47,267 bases of DNA from Beroe ovata (lineage: Eukaryota > Ctenophora > Nuda > Beroida > Beroidae). The stretch is from contig CAMPET010000014.1 in the NCBI GenBank assembly GCA_946803715.1, positions 168,703-215,969 of the forward strand, read 5' to 3'. Made by a program: the position numbers and the translations under genes. The notes under the pieces were generated by a model. That model did not search any database and was not told the DNA's origin. It saw only the letters and a list, made by a program, of their open reading frames with translations. Within the stretch, counting starts at the first letter, position 1. Each line of letters opens with the position of its first letter. This document shows, in pieces, positions 1 through 9,862 of the stretch.

Positions 1-28
1 CACACACACACACACACACACACACACT
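1..28. repeat. CA microsatellite at left contig end
   Basis: The sequence opens with about 27 bases of pure CA dinucleotide. A matching CA run closes the other end, so both contig ends probably fall in simple repeats where assembly stopped. The last exons of the ADAM17-like gene should lie beyond this point. Confidence 0.9.
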
Positions 29-430
29 CGCGCAGTTGGCTGACATCCAAACACCTGCTACCACTATACCAGTAGTGGAAAACCACAGGTTCCATCACAC
101 CAGACGAGCTATAATATTTCATGATATCACTTTCATCACATATCACATACAGAGTATACACCGTGCTCAGTGCTATACATTCCAGCATATATATTTCTAT
201 CTTTCCTAAATTCCTATTTCGTAAAGCATAGCGAGCGTTTTCCGGAAACGCATAACTCCTAAGCAAATCTCCTAAGCAAGTGCTTCACCTAAGCAAGGCA
301 ATTAACACCACTTTTCTATGGTAAACAGGGGCTCAACTATAAACAAACAGCCACTGTCAGCACGATAGCTTCCTAATTAATTGACAGCTAATTAATTGAC
401 AGCTAATTACTCAATATTCGGGTAGCATAC

Positions 431-3400
431 CTTCCTCTCTGCGTTACTGGAACCCAGAATGTCATCCATGACGCCGAGATCGTACTTGTCATCCAGCCAG
501 TCCACGAATATGGAGATTGGAATCCAGAATATGCTGAGCAGAGGGTCACAGATCATGATAGTGTGTGTGGTGACCAGTTCAATGTACATTGTACACTCTA
601 CAATGTACATTGTTCACTCTACAATGTACATTGTACACTCTACAATGTACAGTGTATAATGTGTATGTTTGAGTCTTGTATCAGGTCGCATTGGTGTGTG
701 TTTCTGTGAACGAACACCCTGTATTCATGTGTGATGTTTTTGTGTCAGTGCCTGTGTGCGTGTTTCTGTGATGTGTCTGTGTCAAGCTGTGAGTGTACAA
801 TTTGTAATCCTATGGGAATTAGCATCCTCGTTACTTCCTCCTGACAAGGTCAAATTTCAATACCCTGGCTGTATCTGTAAACGTGTATAATGATGTATAA
901 TGTATAGGTATTGTCTAATCACACTACACATGATAATGTATTTGTGTTTACTGTGCTTGATAGAAACTTGCGATACACGGCGAGAAAAAGCTGTCACCAA
1001 TCAATATCGGTAACACCATCGGTAGCACAATCGGTAACACAATCGGTAACACTATCGGTAAGTAGTAACACTATCGGTAACACAATCGGTAACACCATCG
1101 TAACCCTAACACCTACGTATATCCGATATGGGGTACTACTATATATTACCTAGTGAAGAGAATGACAGCGAAGACAACATTGTTCCTGAACCACAGAAGG
1201 ATAGCATTGACACTTATCCTGTCTATTACATCCCAGAACTTCTCCTGTATGTCTTGAGGACCCACCTGCATGTACAGTATACAGTAAAGCATACAGTATA
1301 CAGTTAACCGTATACATTGTATAATGTACATGGGACATGGGACATGGGATTCGATACACTATACACTGATACACACTACCTATACAATATTGCACACATG
1401 CAGACTACAAGTCCTGTATACACTACAGTTAACTGCTAATTCATACCCACTAACCTCGCATTTACCCTGAACACAGTTACCATTTCCACACATTTTACCG
1501 TCTGCTAGCAGGTCCCCGCCTCCGAATATTTCACATTCCGCGCCCTCTGAGTCCTTACAGCACTGACGACACTGCAAGAGATAAGTTCCTAGTTATTTGC
1601 TCATGATTTTGTGAGTAAATTGCTACTCAAAACACAGATAAACATCGATGATACGATTAACTCATTAACTGAGCGTCTGACTACACAGTCATAGTGTACA
1701 CCAGTGTAAACCTGTGTACACGTCTGCAGTTAACCTATGTACACTGCAGTGGAACCAGTGTACACTGCAGTGGTACTAGTGTACACTGCAGTGGTACCAG
1801 TGTACACTGCAGTGGCACCTGTGTACACTGCAGAGGTACCAGTGTACACTGCAGTGGTACCTGTGTACACTACAGTGGTACCAGTGTACACTACAGTGGT
1901 ACCTATGTACACGTCTGTAGTTTACCTGTGTACACCTAGTGACCCCACCTGTACTCACAATGTTATCCCCCTCGCACATGCATGGTAGTTTGGAGTTGTA
2001 CGTGCACACATCTTGACACACCCCGTTCCTACAGCTACCATTGTCATAGCAACTAGTCCCGTCAACTACGTTACTACCGGGAACACACTCGTACTTGTCG
2101 CTGGGGGGTCGCAGTGTCAGTGACATAAACCCCCGTTATCATAGTGGGATTACATCATTATTCATTACTACTACTCGATACATAATCAAACCGCAAAAAT
2201 GCAGTACACGTGTGAAATACCAGTCACCTTTCTCAACACAAAACATACTATACATACTACATAGTAGTGATGATTCCATATTGAGTATTGTACAACTTAC
2301 TTCTCAGTGTTAAGTTGGCAGGTGTGATCGTTAGTGCACAGTTTGCTGTCCCCACTTTCCCACTTAGTCTCCAGACACACTGCTCCGCTGTTGTACACAC
2401 AGTTCTCACAGCACACATCGTTCAGATCCTAGGTGGGAGGAACTCAGAGGTTACAGAGGGGATTTGAGATTAGGATGCTTAACAAGGTACAGAGGCATAT
2501 AGGTGATAACATATTACCCCTGTTTATAACGGCTAGTAGACTATATACCTAAATGTAAGTCTATTATGAACGTACTTATCACTTCTCCATACCTCGCATT
2601 TTGATCCTGCTGTCAGTTTACAGGATTCACAGCAAGCAGTATCCTGCATTCCAGGGTCACATTCCTCGCCAACCTCCACAAAACCATTGCCACAAACAGC
2701 AGATGCGGCAGGAGTAAAGCAGGAGTCGGACTTTCTCACTAGCACCTTGCAGAAGTTGGGATTATCGAACACATCATAATATGACCTGATCTTGTCACAA
2801 ATAAACAAAATTTAACTGACTCCAGAACTGTATCACACAACTTACATCATGTATAGAGCGAATGCTGCACGGAGAGAAATACTCGTTATTTGGCTGAGAA
2901 CCGTCAACAGCTGCAGGGTACATCATGTATCTGTTGTTGCTCGGTGCACATTCTGGATATGTATCAGAGTCGTGGGAACTTCCCCAGTTGTGACCGAACT
3001 CGTGCCCTGACGTGGTGCCATAACTTGAATCTTGATGTACAGTATCATGGTATCAAACAATCAGTTGCTTTTAATGAATTCATGGAGTAAAAAGTTAAAT
3101 TCAAATTACTGAAGTCATCAATAAACCTGTAACAAACACAATTTCTGATGTTAGGAGAGTTCGACCATAGTTTTGAACAGTGGTCAAACCAACATTCAGA
3201 TGTTTGTACCGCCCTGTTGCATCTCTGTAGGTTTTGGTACAAATTCCACCAACACGGGATGGAGATGGCGATGCAACATAGGCCAGTCCTAAGACTCCCC
3301 CACTGAAGTCATAATTAGTGAAGAGGTGAGCCAGACAGTAGTCATTGGACCATTCACCGAATGCAAAGGCTTTTAGTAGCCCTGAAACATCTCGTCTAGA

Positions 3401-4306
3401 TGTTGGGCTGTCATAGTATCTATAGGAATCGCTATCATCATCATCTTCATCTGGACTTGTGACGACCTCTATGTGTTTGATTGAAAAACCAAATCCTTTG
3501 TATTCATCACTTCCCGATGGATCCATAGACTGCCTTCTATAGAGTGGATCAATGTTCTGAACCAGACTTATCATATAGTTTATTGTGTTGGCTTCTTCAC
3601 CATCATTCACCTCCTCAAAGAATTTGTAATCACCAATAAGAGCAAGAGAGCAGCGATTTTTAATATCAGCAGCTCTTTTCCTTCTAGCATACTCAAACCC
3701 ATCTTCAAGATAAGAATCACTTTTGGGAAGCATAAAATCAAAATCTTGTTCAGAAAATCCTTTTTCCCCTGCATGAGACTCGTGGCCACAGAAATGACCA
3801 CTATCTTCATCTGGTTTCGAGAAGTTGAACTTCACATGTGATAATTTGTAAGCTATCATATGGAAATCATGTGGCTCTTTCACATGCCTATGTGATGGTT
3901 CAATGAAGAACTTCTCTTGATCTGATGTTTCAATTGATCCAGTAGCAATACCATCCTTGATATGGAGCATCACTCTACTGAGAGGATCATCAACCAGCTT
4001 TCCCTCCAAATATTCATGGATATTAATGGAAGATTTGCCTTGGCTGTTCTTGACTACCAACTCTGGATGAAATAAATCCACATGAGGCTGTAGCGAAGCA
4101 TGAAAAACTCTATCAGGAAACTCAATCCGCACATACAACCTCATAGCGGTTATGGAAGTTAGGTTGTTAACATGCTCCACATAAATATGTTCTTTTGAAA
4201 GTTCTTCAAACTCATGAAGGAACTGATTAAGGTGGTCTCTGTAATCACATTTGGATAATGATATCAATGATATCAAAAAGATCAATGATATTATCTTTTG
4301 CATCAT
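431..4306 (-). CDS. ADAM17-like: ADAM17/TACE-like membrane metalloprotease (3' end off contig)
   Basis: Membrane sheddase of the ADAM10/17 branch, which cuts ectodomains from cell-surface proteins. Exons on the minus strand: 3127-4306, 2846-3030, 2593-2790, 2301-2428, 1959-2100, 1455-1571, 1150-1265, 431-533; all phases close, giving 723 codons so far. A Met-Met precedes a hydrophobic signal peptide (residues 1-20), which is why the start is set at 4306 rather than the longer frame at 4438. The prodomain has a cysteine-switch candidate at Cys173 and a furin site RRKR at 208-211. The zinc site [12 protein letters not shown] is at 403-414, followed by the Met-turn MMYPAA. A cysteine-rich disintegrin-like and membrane-proximal part follows, then a transmembrane helix ([18 protein letters not shown]) and the start of the cytoplasmic tail. 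The residues after the prodomain, the CGN...DEGEECDPG-like disintegrin start and the [11 protein letters not shown] segment all match ADAM17 better than ADAM10. The tail is unfinished: no further exon is secure in 1-430. Confidence 0.9.
580..660. repeat. 21-bp minisatellite rich in TGTACA
   Basis: About four tandem 21-base units (consensus CAATGTACATTGTACACTCTA), each containing the palindromes AATGTACATT and TGTACA. It lies in the intron between the last two visible ADAM17-like exons. The rest of that intron (661-1005) holds TG-rich sequence and no gene. Confidence 0.85.
1006..1105. repeat. 12-bp tandem repeat (GGTAACACAATC-type)
   Basis: Seven to eight imperfect 12-base units of the form GGTAACACAATC/GGTAACACTATC, interrupted once by GGTAAGTAGTAACAC. 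It sits in an ADAM17-like intron, 45 bases from exon 1150-1265. Confidence 0.85.
1694..1940. repeat. 21-bp minisatellite in ADAM17-like intron
   Basis: Eight to ten near-identical 21-base units (GTGTACACTGCAGTGGTACCA) framed by diverged flanking copies carrying TGTACACGTCTG. It is open in several frames on both strands only because the unit length is a multiple of three. It ends about 20 bases before the donor of exon 1959-2100, so length variation could sit close to a splice site. Confidence 0.9.
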
Positions 4307-4454
4307 AGAGCTTGGAAAGTCATAACAAGCTGAAAGAGAAACATCATTATTTCTTTGCAATAATATTTGAGTTTGTTTTGGAACTGTGAATATCAGATAC
4401 CTTGTTTTGTGTATAGTTTGATAGGTTAAGTAAAACAAAGAGCTATCCTAAAAT

Positions 4455-4938
4455 TACAAAAAAATATGTTAATCAAAACTATTGGAATTTTTTTGCATAG
4501 AATAATATACTTCATGAAAAGATATATTTCAGAAAGGAAATATTCATTTGAGACATCAATTATAGAATAAAATAAAGTGGAATATGAATCACATAAAATT
4601 ACATTACCACTTTTACAACATAAACGATTGGAAATTAAGTGCTATACTGAAAGAGAGCTCCTGAAATCAACGGAGCTCTGCATTGTGAAGCTGCCAATCA
4701 AAAATTGCACTGTTTTTGTACTGTGTGTCCATGTATGAATGTCAAAGTTGATCAACCTATAATCAATGGTGCCTTGTCGATCGATGATAGACCCTGTCGA
4801 GAATTTCGTTTCGCGCGCGGCGCAAACTTATTCTCAGACTTCGCGGCTTGCATCAGCGGTCTGGCATCGCCCGACAAATGGTGCCTCGAGAAACACTGTA
4901 TAGATAACAATGAATAATGACAGATTGATAGCTCCGTA
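4455..4938. repeat. 484-bp direct repeat, copy 1
   Basis: By eye this block is identical base for base to 12638-13121 (offset 8183). Its right edge is exactly the single N at 4939. The outer part is AT-rich and lies just upstream of the ADAM17-like start. The inner part (4780-4885) carries a GC-rich GCGCGCGG stretch and the tail CAGCGGTCTGGCATCGCCCG that recurs inverted at 9055-9080 and, diverged, at 13361-13385. It probably represents one genomic sequence used twice by the assembler. Confidence 0.9.
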
Positions 4939-4939
4939 N
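4939..4939. other. Single-N assembly gap
   Basis: An unresolved base written as n. The 484-bp duplicated block stops exactly here. Other single Ns are at 7474, 11067, 12637 and 43477. Each marks a place where continuity should be doubted. Confidence 0.95.
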
Positions 4940-5060
4940 GCGCAGGGAAGCGCCGTTAGACCAATCACATTGCAGAATTAAGTCACGTGACTAGCGCGCG
5001 CTCCTCACTATCGCAACCTAGCATATGTGCCAGCGATGCAGAGATTCTAGGGGTATTTGA
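4940..5060. promoter_or_regulatory. Promoter-like CpG/E-box segment (tentative)
   Basis: This GC-richer stretch after the gap contains an ACCAATCAC box and the palindrome AGTCACGTGACT, a CACGTG E-box. It resembles 9300-9370 in layout (CCAAT-type box plus CACGTG palindrome). No gene with a clear start follows within a few hundred bases, and 5060-5480 shows no coding feature. The promoter role is inference from motifs only. Confidence 0.25.
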
Positions 5061-5482
5061 GTTCGGGAAAGAAGACTAATTGTATCAAAGTGAAGTCATT
5101 TAAAGTCTCATGTTACAAAGTAAAACTAAAAAAAACATTCTTAATTCTGATTTAAGTTTAGAAGTGAAAGTATAAGAACATTGCTGTCCTTCCAATTCTG
5201 AAAGTGGACAAAATCATCATAGTTCCATACCATGCATGAGAAAGCAGCATGCAGAAAATAATTTGGCAAAAAGTGATGAAATTATGTACTTTCACTCTAA
5301 TGAATTGCAGGTTTCTTCCCGCGCCTTCCATACATGACAATGAAAACATGTAAAGAAATGATAAATGCCAAAAATTAATGTTCATCAAGTCATCTATCGA
5401 ACTTATTGGTTCCTATTCGAAAGGAAATCATATCCAAAGAATAAAATTCACATGATTGCATATGATTGATAGATGATATAAC

Positions 5483-6060
5483 TTTAATCACATCCTTGTT
5501 CAATTTTCCCTCTTTCCTAACCATGAGGCTCCCACGGCAAGGCAGATGTCTCATGATCTTGCTCTAGCAACAAGAGGTTGAACACTGTATCCTTGACAAC
5601 GCAGCGGTCCTGGTAGTGGCAGCTCTTTCTTTTAACTTCTTGATTCTTCAGCATGGGTTGCAAAAGTACTTCCATACTGCAGATTCTCTGTGGCCCCAGG
5701 GTGTCTTTTCTTCATGGATTTTGGCACTTGGTCTTCATTTCTCAATACTTCATTGCTCAATACTCAGCACAGGTAGGTATCTACTTGGCACCAAGAGCAT
5801 CAGCATACTTCCTGGGAAAAGGGTGCAATCAACTTGGGGGAAGGCTTCTTAAAATTAGCAGCTGCTGAATGGATGGACTGTGTATGATTGGAAAAGCTTG
5901 GTAACGAAGATTAGATTTGCTCCAGTGGGGTCAAAAACCCGGGAATTATTGAATTGTATCGCCCATTGTATCAATTTAATTGTATCACCCATTCAAAATA
6001 TAGTCCAGAAAAGGACAATATAACGATGTAGGATACCTACCGTTACAACTTTAAGGGGTA
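5483..6060 (-). pseudogene. Degenerate repeat unit A of an unrecognised spliced gene
   Basis: First of four related units (A here, B 6061-6798, C 6799-8170, D 11068-12636). On the minus strand it keeps recognisable pieces shared with the others: a segment starting KYADA after a TTTTCCCAG acceptor, and a later segment containing FNLLLLEQDHE. The reading frame is broken by stops and the copy is the most diverged. I do not recognise the protein family. Confidence 0.5.
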
Positions 6061-6798
6061 TATTTTGCAGGTGCAGAATGCACTGTCAGCTGTCTGTGTA
6101 GCAGCAACACAGACAGCTACCTGCTACACTGTAGCTTCATCACATCCTTGAAACAGATCCTTCTTTTCCCAACCACACCCCTTAGGGAAAGAAAGATGCA
6201 TCTCATGGTCTTGTTGTAGCAACAAGAGATTGAATGCTGTTTTCTTGACAACCCAGTGATCACTGCAGCTCTTTCTTCTCGATTCTTCAGTATGAGCTGC
6301 AAATGTACAGTGTGACTGAATTGAATATTGAACAAGAATATCACTAATATTGACACATACAACATACCTACTAATTACTTACATGCCTAACATTCTCAAT
6401 AGCCGTAGGGTGTCTTTCCTCTCACGAATTTCTGCACCAGATCTCCACTCTTTCCATAATAAAGTCAGTATAAGCCCAAGCCAGGCTTTAGCTTAGCAAC
6501 AAGTACAGCATCAGTATATTTCCTGGCGGAAGGAAATGTTCATTGATTAACTTAAGGAAAGGCTCACTGAAATTTGAAGCTGTCGAAGGGATAAACTGTT
6601 GGGGGAGTTTGCTAGGGAAGATTAGATTTACTTAAGTGGGCTCAAGTCCCAAAGAACAATTGAATTGCCCTGAATTATATCATTCCATCAAAATAAAGCC
6701 CACACATGAACAAAATGTTACCTACCTTCACGTCTTTCAGGAGTATTATCTTGCAAGTGCAGGATACACTGTTACTTGTCTGTGTAGCAGCTACCTGC
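6061..6798 (-). pseudogene. Degenerate repeat unit B; two exon-like blocks
   Basis: Best preserved copy of the array. An exon-like block at 6121-6296 (minus) has acceptor TTTGCAG and donor GTAGCT and is open for its whole length, with the core FNLLLLQQDHEMHLSFPKG. The preceding exon-like block ends in AIENVRH at a GTAAGT donor (edge 6384), leaving an 87-base intron. Unit D has an intron of the same 87 bases at the same place. A one-base indel breaks the frame upstream of AIENVRH. No family is recognised; a decayed multicopy gene or mobile-element gene both fit. Confidence 0.5.
6088..6118. repeat. Short perfect hairpin
   Basis: A 12-base stem AGCTGTCTGTGT / ACACAGACAGCT with a 7-base loop lies at the boundary between units A and B, directly beyond the donor of the unit B exon-like block. 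The related boundary in unit C lacks the second arm. Confidence 0.7.
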
Positions 6799-8170
6799 TT
6801 TACTTTAGCTGCATCACATCCTTGAGACAGATCCTTGATCCTTCTTTTCCCAACCACATCCTTTCATATAACTGCAAAAGTACAGTGGGACTGGTGATCA
6901 TTTGAATGGAATAGGCATTGAAAAAGAATTATCACTAATTGTGACCTATTACAAACGTCATACTTACATGCCTAAGATTCTCAATAGCCATAGGGTGTAG
7001 ATCTGAACTCCACACTACAGTGCTCAGTGCAGTTGACATAAAAAGTATGTTGCAGTAATCAGTATTTAACCAAGCCCTGATTCAGCTTGGCAGCAATAGA
7101 ATCAGCATACTTCCTGGGGAAAGGAAGTGATCAACTTGGAGAAAGGATCATTGAAACTGAAAGCTGTCAAAGGGATGAACTTTTCAAGATTGTTAAGATT
7201 TGATTAGCTAAGCAGGATTTGATTTGGGGTCAACATCCGAATGATCAATTGAATTCTGTCATCTATCCAAAATAAAGCTTACACAAGTGACAAGAACAAT
7301 GTAGGCAACATGCCTTCATGTCTTTCAGGGGTACATTATCTTGCAGGTGCAGGATACTCTGTTATCTATCTGTGTAACTGTATGACAGAACTGTAATCAC
7401 CAATGAGCTGAACTCAATGAACGCAAATGCAATAGTCCGGGCATACATTGCCAAAATTTGACGTTTTAGAAACNATTAGTTTCTCATTTTGTCCACATAT
7501 GCCCAGACTACAAAACATGCAGCAGTATCTGACTGATGGATTGTGTGGCAGTTATTTTATGGAGGCTTTGGGGCATTACAATTGTGATAGCATTCCAGTA
7601 GGTAGTTCACTTGTAATCACACCATGGTAGGGGATATAGCACCACAAATTGCCAATTCTTTATTTAAAGAATCAAGAAATTGAGTTCATGTTGAGTGCAA
7701 AACAGTTGATGAATCAAGCAATGATATTCTACACATTGGTGCAGGATAGACTCATGTCATGAGGGTAGCAATATATGGAAAGATGTTCTCACAGGACTGT
7801 TTCATTGAGGTCAAGGAATTGAGCATATCACTTGGTGAAGAGATGTGGAAAGATTTGAGAAACAAACAAGTGCCATTGTGTAAGGAATGTGTTAGGAAAG
7901 TATTGACAAATCATGATGTGTGTCCCATTCTGAGAAAGTGAAACAATAAGTGTCCCTTAACATTGTGAAAAGTACACAAATAATTAGGGCATGTGCCCAC
8001 CTACCTCCAAGTGTGAACCATCATCCACAATCCAGTAACCAATCTTGAGCACTTTTTCTACCAACTCCATCCTTGATCATCTTCCTCTAACAAAAGAGTG
8101 GTCATCATATAAGTGAAGCTACATATAATATGACAACTTATTGTATTGTGTATGCTTCATATGATTGAAC
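6799..8170 (-). pseudogene. Degenerate repeat unit C, interrupted by a gap at 7474
   Basis: This copy spans the single N at 7474 and continues with the longer 3' part shared only with unit D. It has lost about 85 bases of the FNLLLL exon-like block (around 6860). It keeps the AIENLRH block with its GTAAGT donor, the KYADSIAAKL block after TTTCCTTTCCCCAG, and near 8020-8075 a minus block with core VLKIGYWIVDDG followed by donor GTAGGTGGGC. A 60-codon plus-strand frame at 7759-7941 lies inside but is not conserved as an open frame in unit D, so I do not call it a gene. Confidence 0.45.
7474..7474. other. Single-N assembly gap
   Basis: Unresolved base inside repeat unit C. Both flanks have homologues in unit D, but the junction itself does not align smoothly. 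Confidence 0.95.
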
Positions 8171-8811
8171 ATTGTAGACTGTGGACAACTTATTGTACTA
8201 TACTATTTGAAGCTTCACTCTATGTTTTGAACTAGAATTAGGAAGAATTTCTGAGAATTAGAATTGTTGGGTAAATGAATGCAGATCAGTGGCACAGGTA
8301 TCTCAAGTGGGAGCAATTCAATGCACTGCCTGAGTGTTGTAGTACTGTTGGTATCAGATATTGCCCAACAAATCATCAGTATAGAATAGCAGAGGCTTTC
8401 TAAGTGAAAGTCACCCTGACAATTACTTATAGGGTCAAAAATATAGTCTACACTTAGATAACTTGATGTATAGGTATAGACGATAAAATTTGTACCAATG
8501 TTTGTACCAATGTATACAGTGCAATTTAAAATCTTCTCTGACATTCTGACAACTTGAATCGATAAAATAATCAATTTTCAGAGTAAAATTATTTGAAAGT
8601 GGAATTCAAACGAATTATGAGCGCGCGCCGGCGCCTTCGGCCGTTAATTTGTACCGCCGAACCGCGCGAAGAAACCATGCGCGCTGAAAAGCCATGGGTA
8701 AACTAATTGGCCGTCTACTATATCATCAACAGCCAATACGATTAACGATGTTTCCGCGCTGTGCACTGCATGACCCAAATACTCCGCGCGCGCTGCGCGT
8801 CTCCTTTTTAC
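8171..8811. other. No clear gene; AT-rich then GC-rich repeat sequence
   Basis: 8171-8600 contains an open minus-strand stretch (8215-8574) without recognisable domains or splice support. From 8620 the composition changes abruptly to GCGCGC-rich sequence that belongs to the foldback element beginning around 8812. Confidence 0.4.
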
Positions 8812-8932
8812 TTGCCGGATGTTATCTGTCCACTGTTTCTTGCGCGCGGCGCGCGCGCTTTCATCGAAGGCCGAAACAGGCCTTCGATGAAGGCGCGCGC
8901 GCAAGAAACAGTGGACAGATAACATCCGGCAA
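8812..8932. repeat. Long GC-rich foldback hairpin
   Basis: Left arm 8812-8872 and right arm 8879-8932 are near-perfect reverse complements around the loop GAAACA. The only difference seen is a 7-base bulge in the GCGCGC part of the left arm. The arms start and end with TTGCCGGATG / CATCCGGCAA. This would form a stem of about 54 base pairs as RNA or cruciform DNA. Overlapping open frames on both strands here are by-products of the palindrome. It is most likely a foldback or MITE-like element. Confidence 0.85.
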
Positions 8933-9054
8933 CTTTTTACGACTTTTCAGATCATGATCACCGAGTAAATAAGGAGCGCGCGCGCAACGTGTGCACACAT
9001 GCATTACGACATTCCAGATCACAGAGTATAATACTATAATAAGAGTTAGAGTTG

Positions 9055-9147
9055 TCGGGCGATGCCAGACCGCTGATTCAAGTGGGATTTGAACACCATT
9101 CAATGGAGTGATAAACCACAGGTCATACCACTGCACCAGCTGCCCGA
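9055..9147 (-). ncRNA. tRNA-derived SINE-like element
   Basis: Read on the minus strand, this has a good polymerase III A box (TGGTGCAGTGG) and B box (GTTCAAATC). The first and last six bases, TCGGGC and GCCCGA, pair like an acceptor stem. About 20 extra bases lie between the B-box arm and the 3' acceptor strand, so it is not a functional tRNA. Its 3' part, CAGCGGTCTGGCATCGCCCGA on this strand, also occurs without the tRNA-like head at 4852-4878 and 13035-13061. Confidence 0.6.
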
Positions 9148-9300
9148 TGATAAATAAAAATTCATTAAGATCATATTCAAAGGGAAAAGTAGAAATTTCC
9201 ACTCTTGGTCTCTATATTTTTGAAGTGCTCGAAGATTTACGAAACGAACAGCAGCTAGTGTGCGCTGCTTTGGTATTCCCCTGTTCGCTGCGACGCTTGT

Positions 9301-9370
9301 GATTGGCCAAATAAACCCACGTGACTTGTCACGTGGGTTAATCGCAGAGAGAGAGCAACATAGCGACTGG
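9301..9370 (+). promoter_or_regulatory. Candidate promoter with CACGTG palindrome
   Basis: Contains GATTGGCCAA (inverted CCAAT) followed by a 26-base palindrome at 9314-9339, arms AACCCACGTGAC / GTCACGTGGGTT around TT, with two CACGTG E-boxes. A second GGCCAA follows at 9367. GTCACGTGAC-type sites are the binding type of USF/MITF/TFEB bHLH-ZIP factors in animals. It lies about 520 bases upstream of the GK5-like start, with a MITE in between. Promoter use is inferred. Confidence 0.35.
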
Positions 9371-9579
9371 CCAACTTCAAATACGCAAGCTATAAACTGA
9401 ACTGATGTTTTGAATCAGATACTGTGCTTTGTGCAAGCTATCCTCATTCTCTAGTCACAAACATGTCATTGATGCTCTTCCTGGTATTTCTCATCCTCTT
9501 CCTTCTATCAAGCATGATTTGATTTATAGTTCAGAAATGAATTGTGATTGATCATATAAATTCGATCGTGCATCTTGAT

Positions 9580-9794
9580 TTTTGGCAGTCTGGAGGAGGT
9601 TGGACCCTAAAAAACAGATGTCCGCTTTTTCATCAAAATTGCAGACAATGATAAAAAAGCTGATGTCCGCTTTTAAAAGTGGACATCATCTCAAAAAAGC
9701 GGGGATGATGTCCACTTTTTTGGTCAAAGCCTGCTTTTTTAATGAGAAGGAGGCCTCTGCTTTTTAGGGTCAAACTCCCTCCAGACTGCCAAAA
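9580..9794. mobile_element. MITE with 30+ bp terminal inverted repeats
   Basis: A 215-base non-coding element. The ends TTTTGGCAGTCTGGAGG...GACCCTAAAAA and the reverse complement at 9760-9794 form terminal inverted repeats of about 33 bases with a few mismatches. The interior repeats GATGTCCGCTTTT several times in both orientations, including the palindrome GATGTCCGCTTTTAAAAGTGGACATC. No clear target-site duplication is visible. It sits upstream of the GK5-like start, possibly in its 5' untranslated region or first intron. Confidence 0.75.
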
Positions 9795-9862
9795 TTTCAA
9801 TATAGCAATGTTACTATTATTTCGAGGTCAACTTCGATGATTCTCATGGAAGAAATTTGAAG

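Noticed and set aside
1694-1988. Open frames of 80-116 codons on both strands
   Set aside because: They are translations of a 21-base minisatellite; the minus frame's unique start (1959-2100) is the true ADAM17-like exon and nothing beyond it is coding.
4705-4917. 70-codon frame repeated exactly at 12888-13100
   Set aside because: The repetition is the duplicated 484-bp block, so conservation means nothing; the frame covers a GC-rich repeat tail.
7759-7941. 60-codon plus-strand frame with a CKECVRKVL motif
   Set aside because: The homologous place in repeat unit D is not open in that frame, so selection on it is not supported.
8644-8957. Two overlapping frames of about 90 codons on opposite strands
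   Set aside because: Both run through the GC-rich foldback, whose palindrome keeps both strands open; there is no domain or codon signal.
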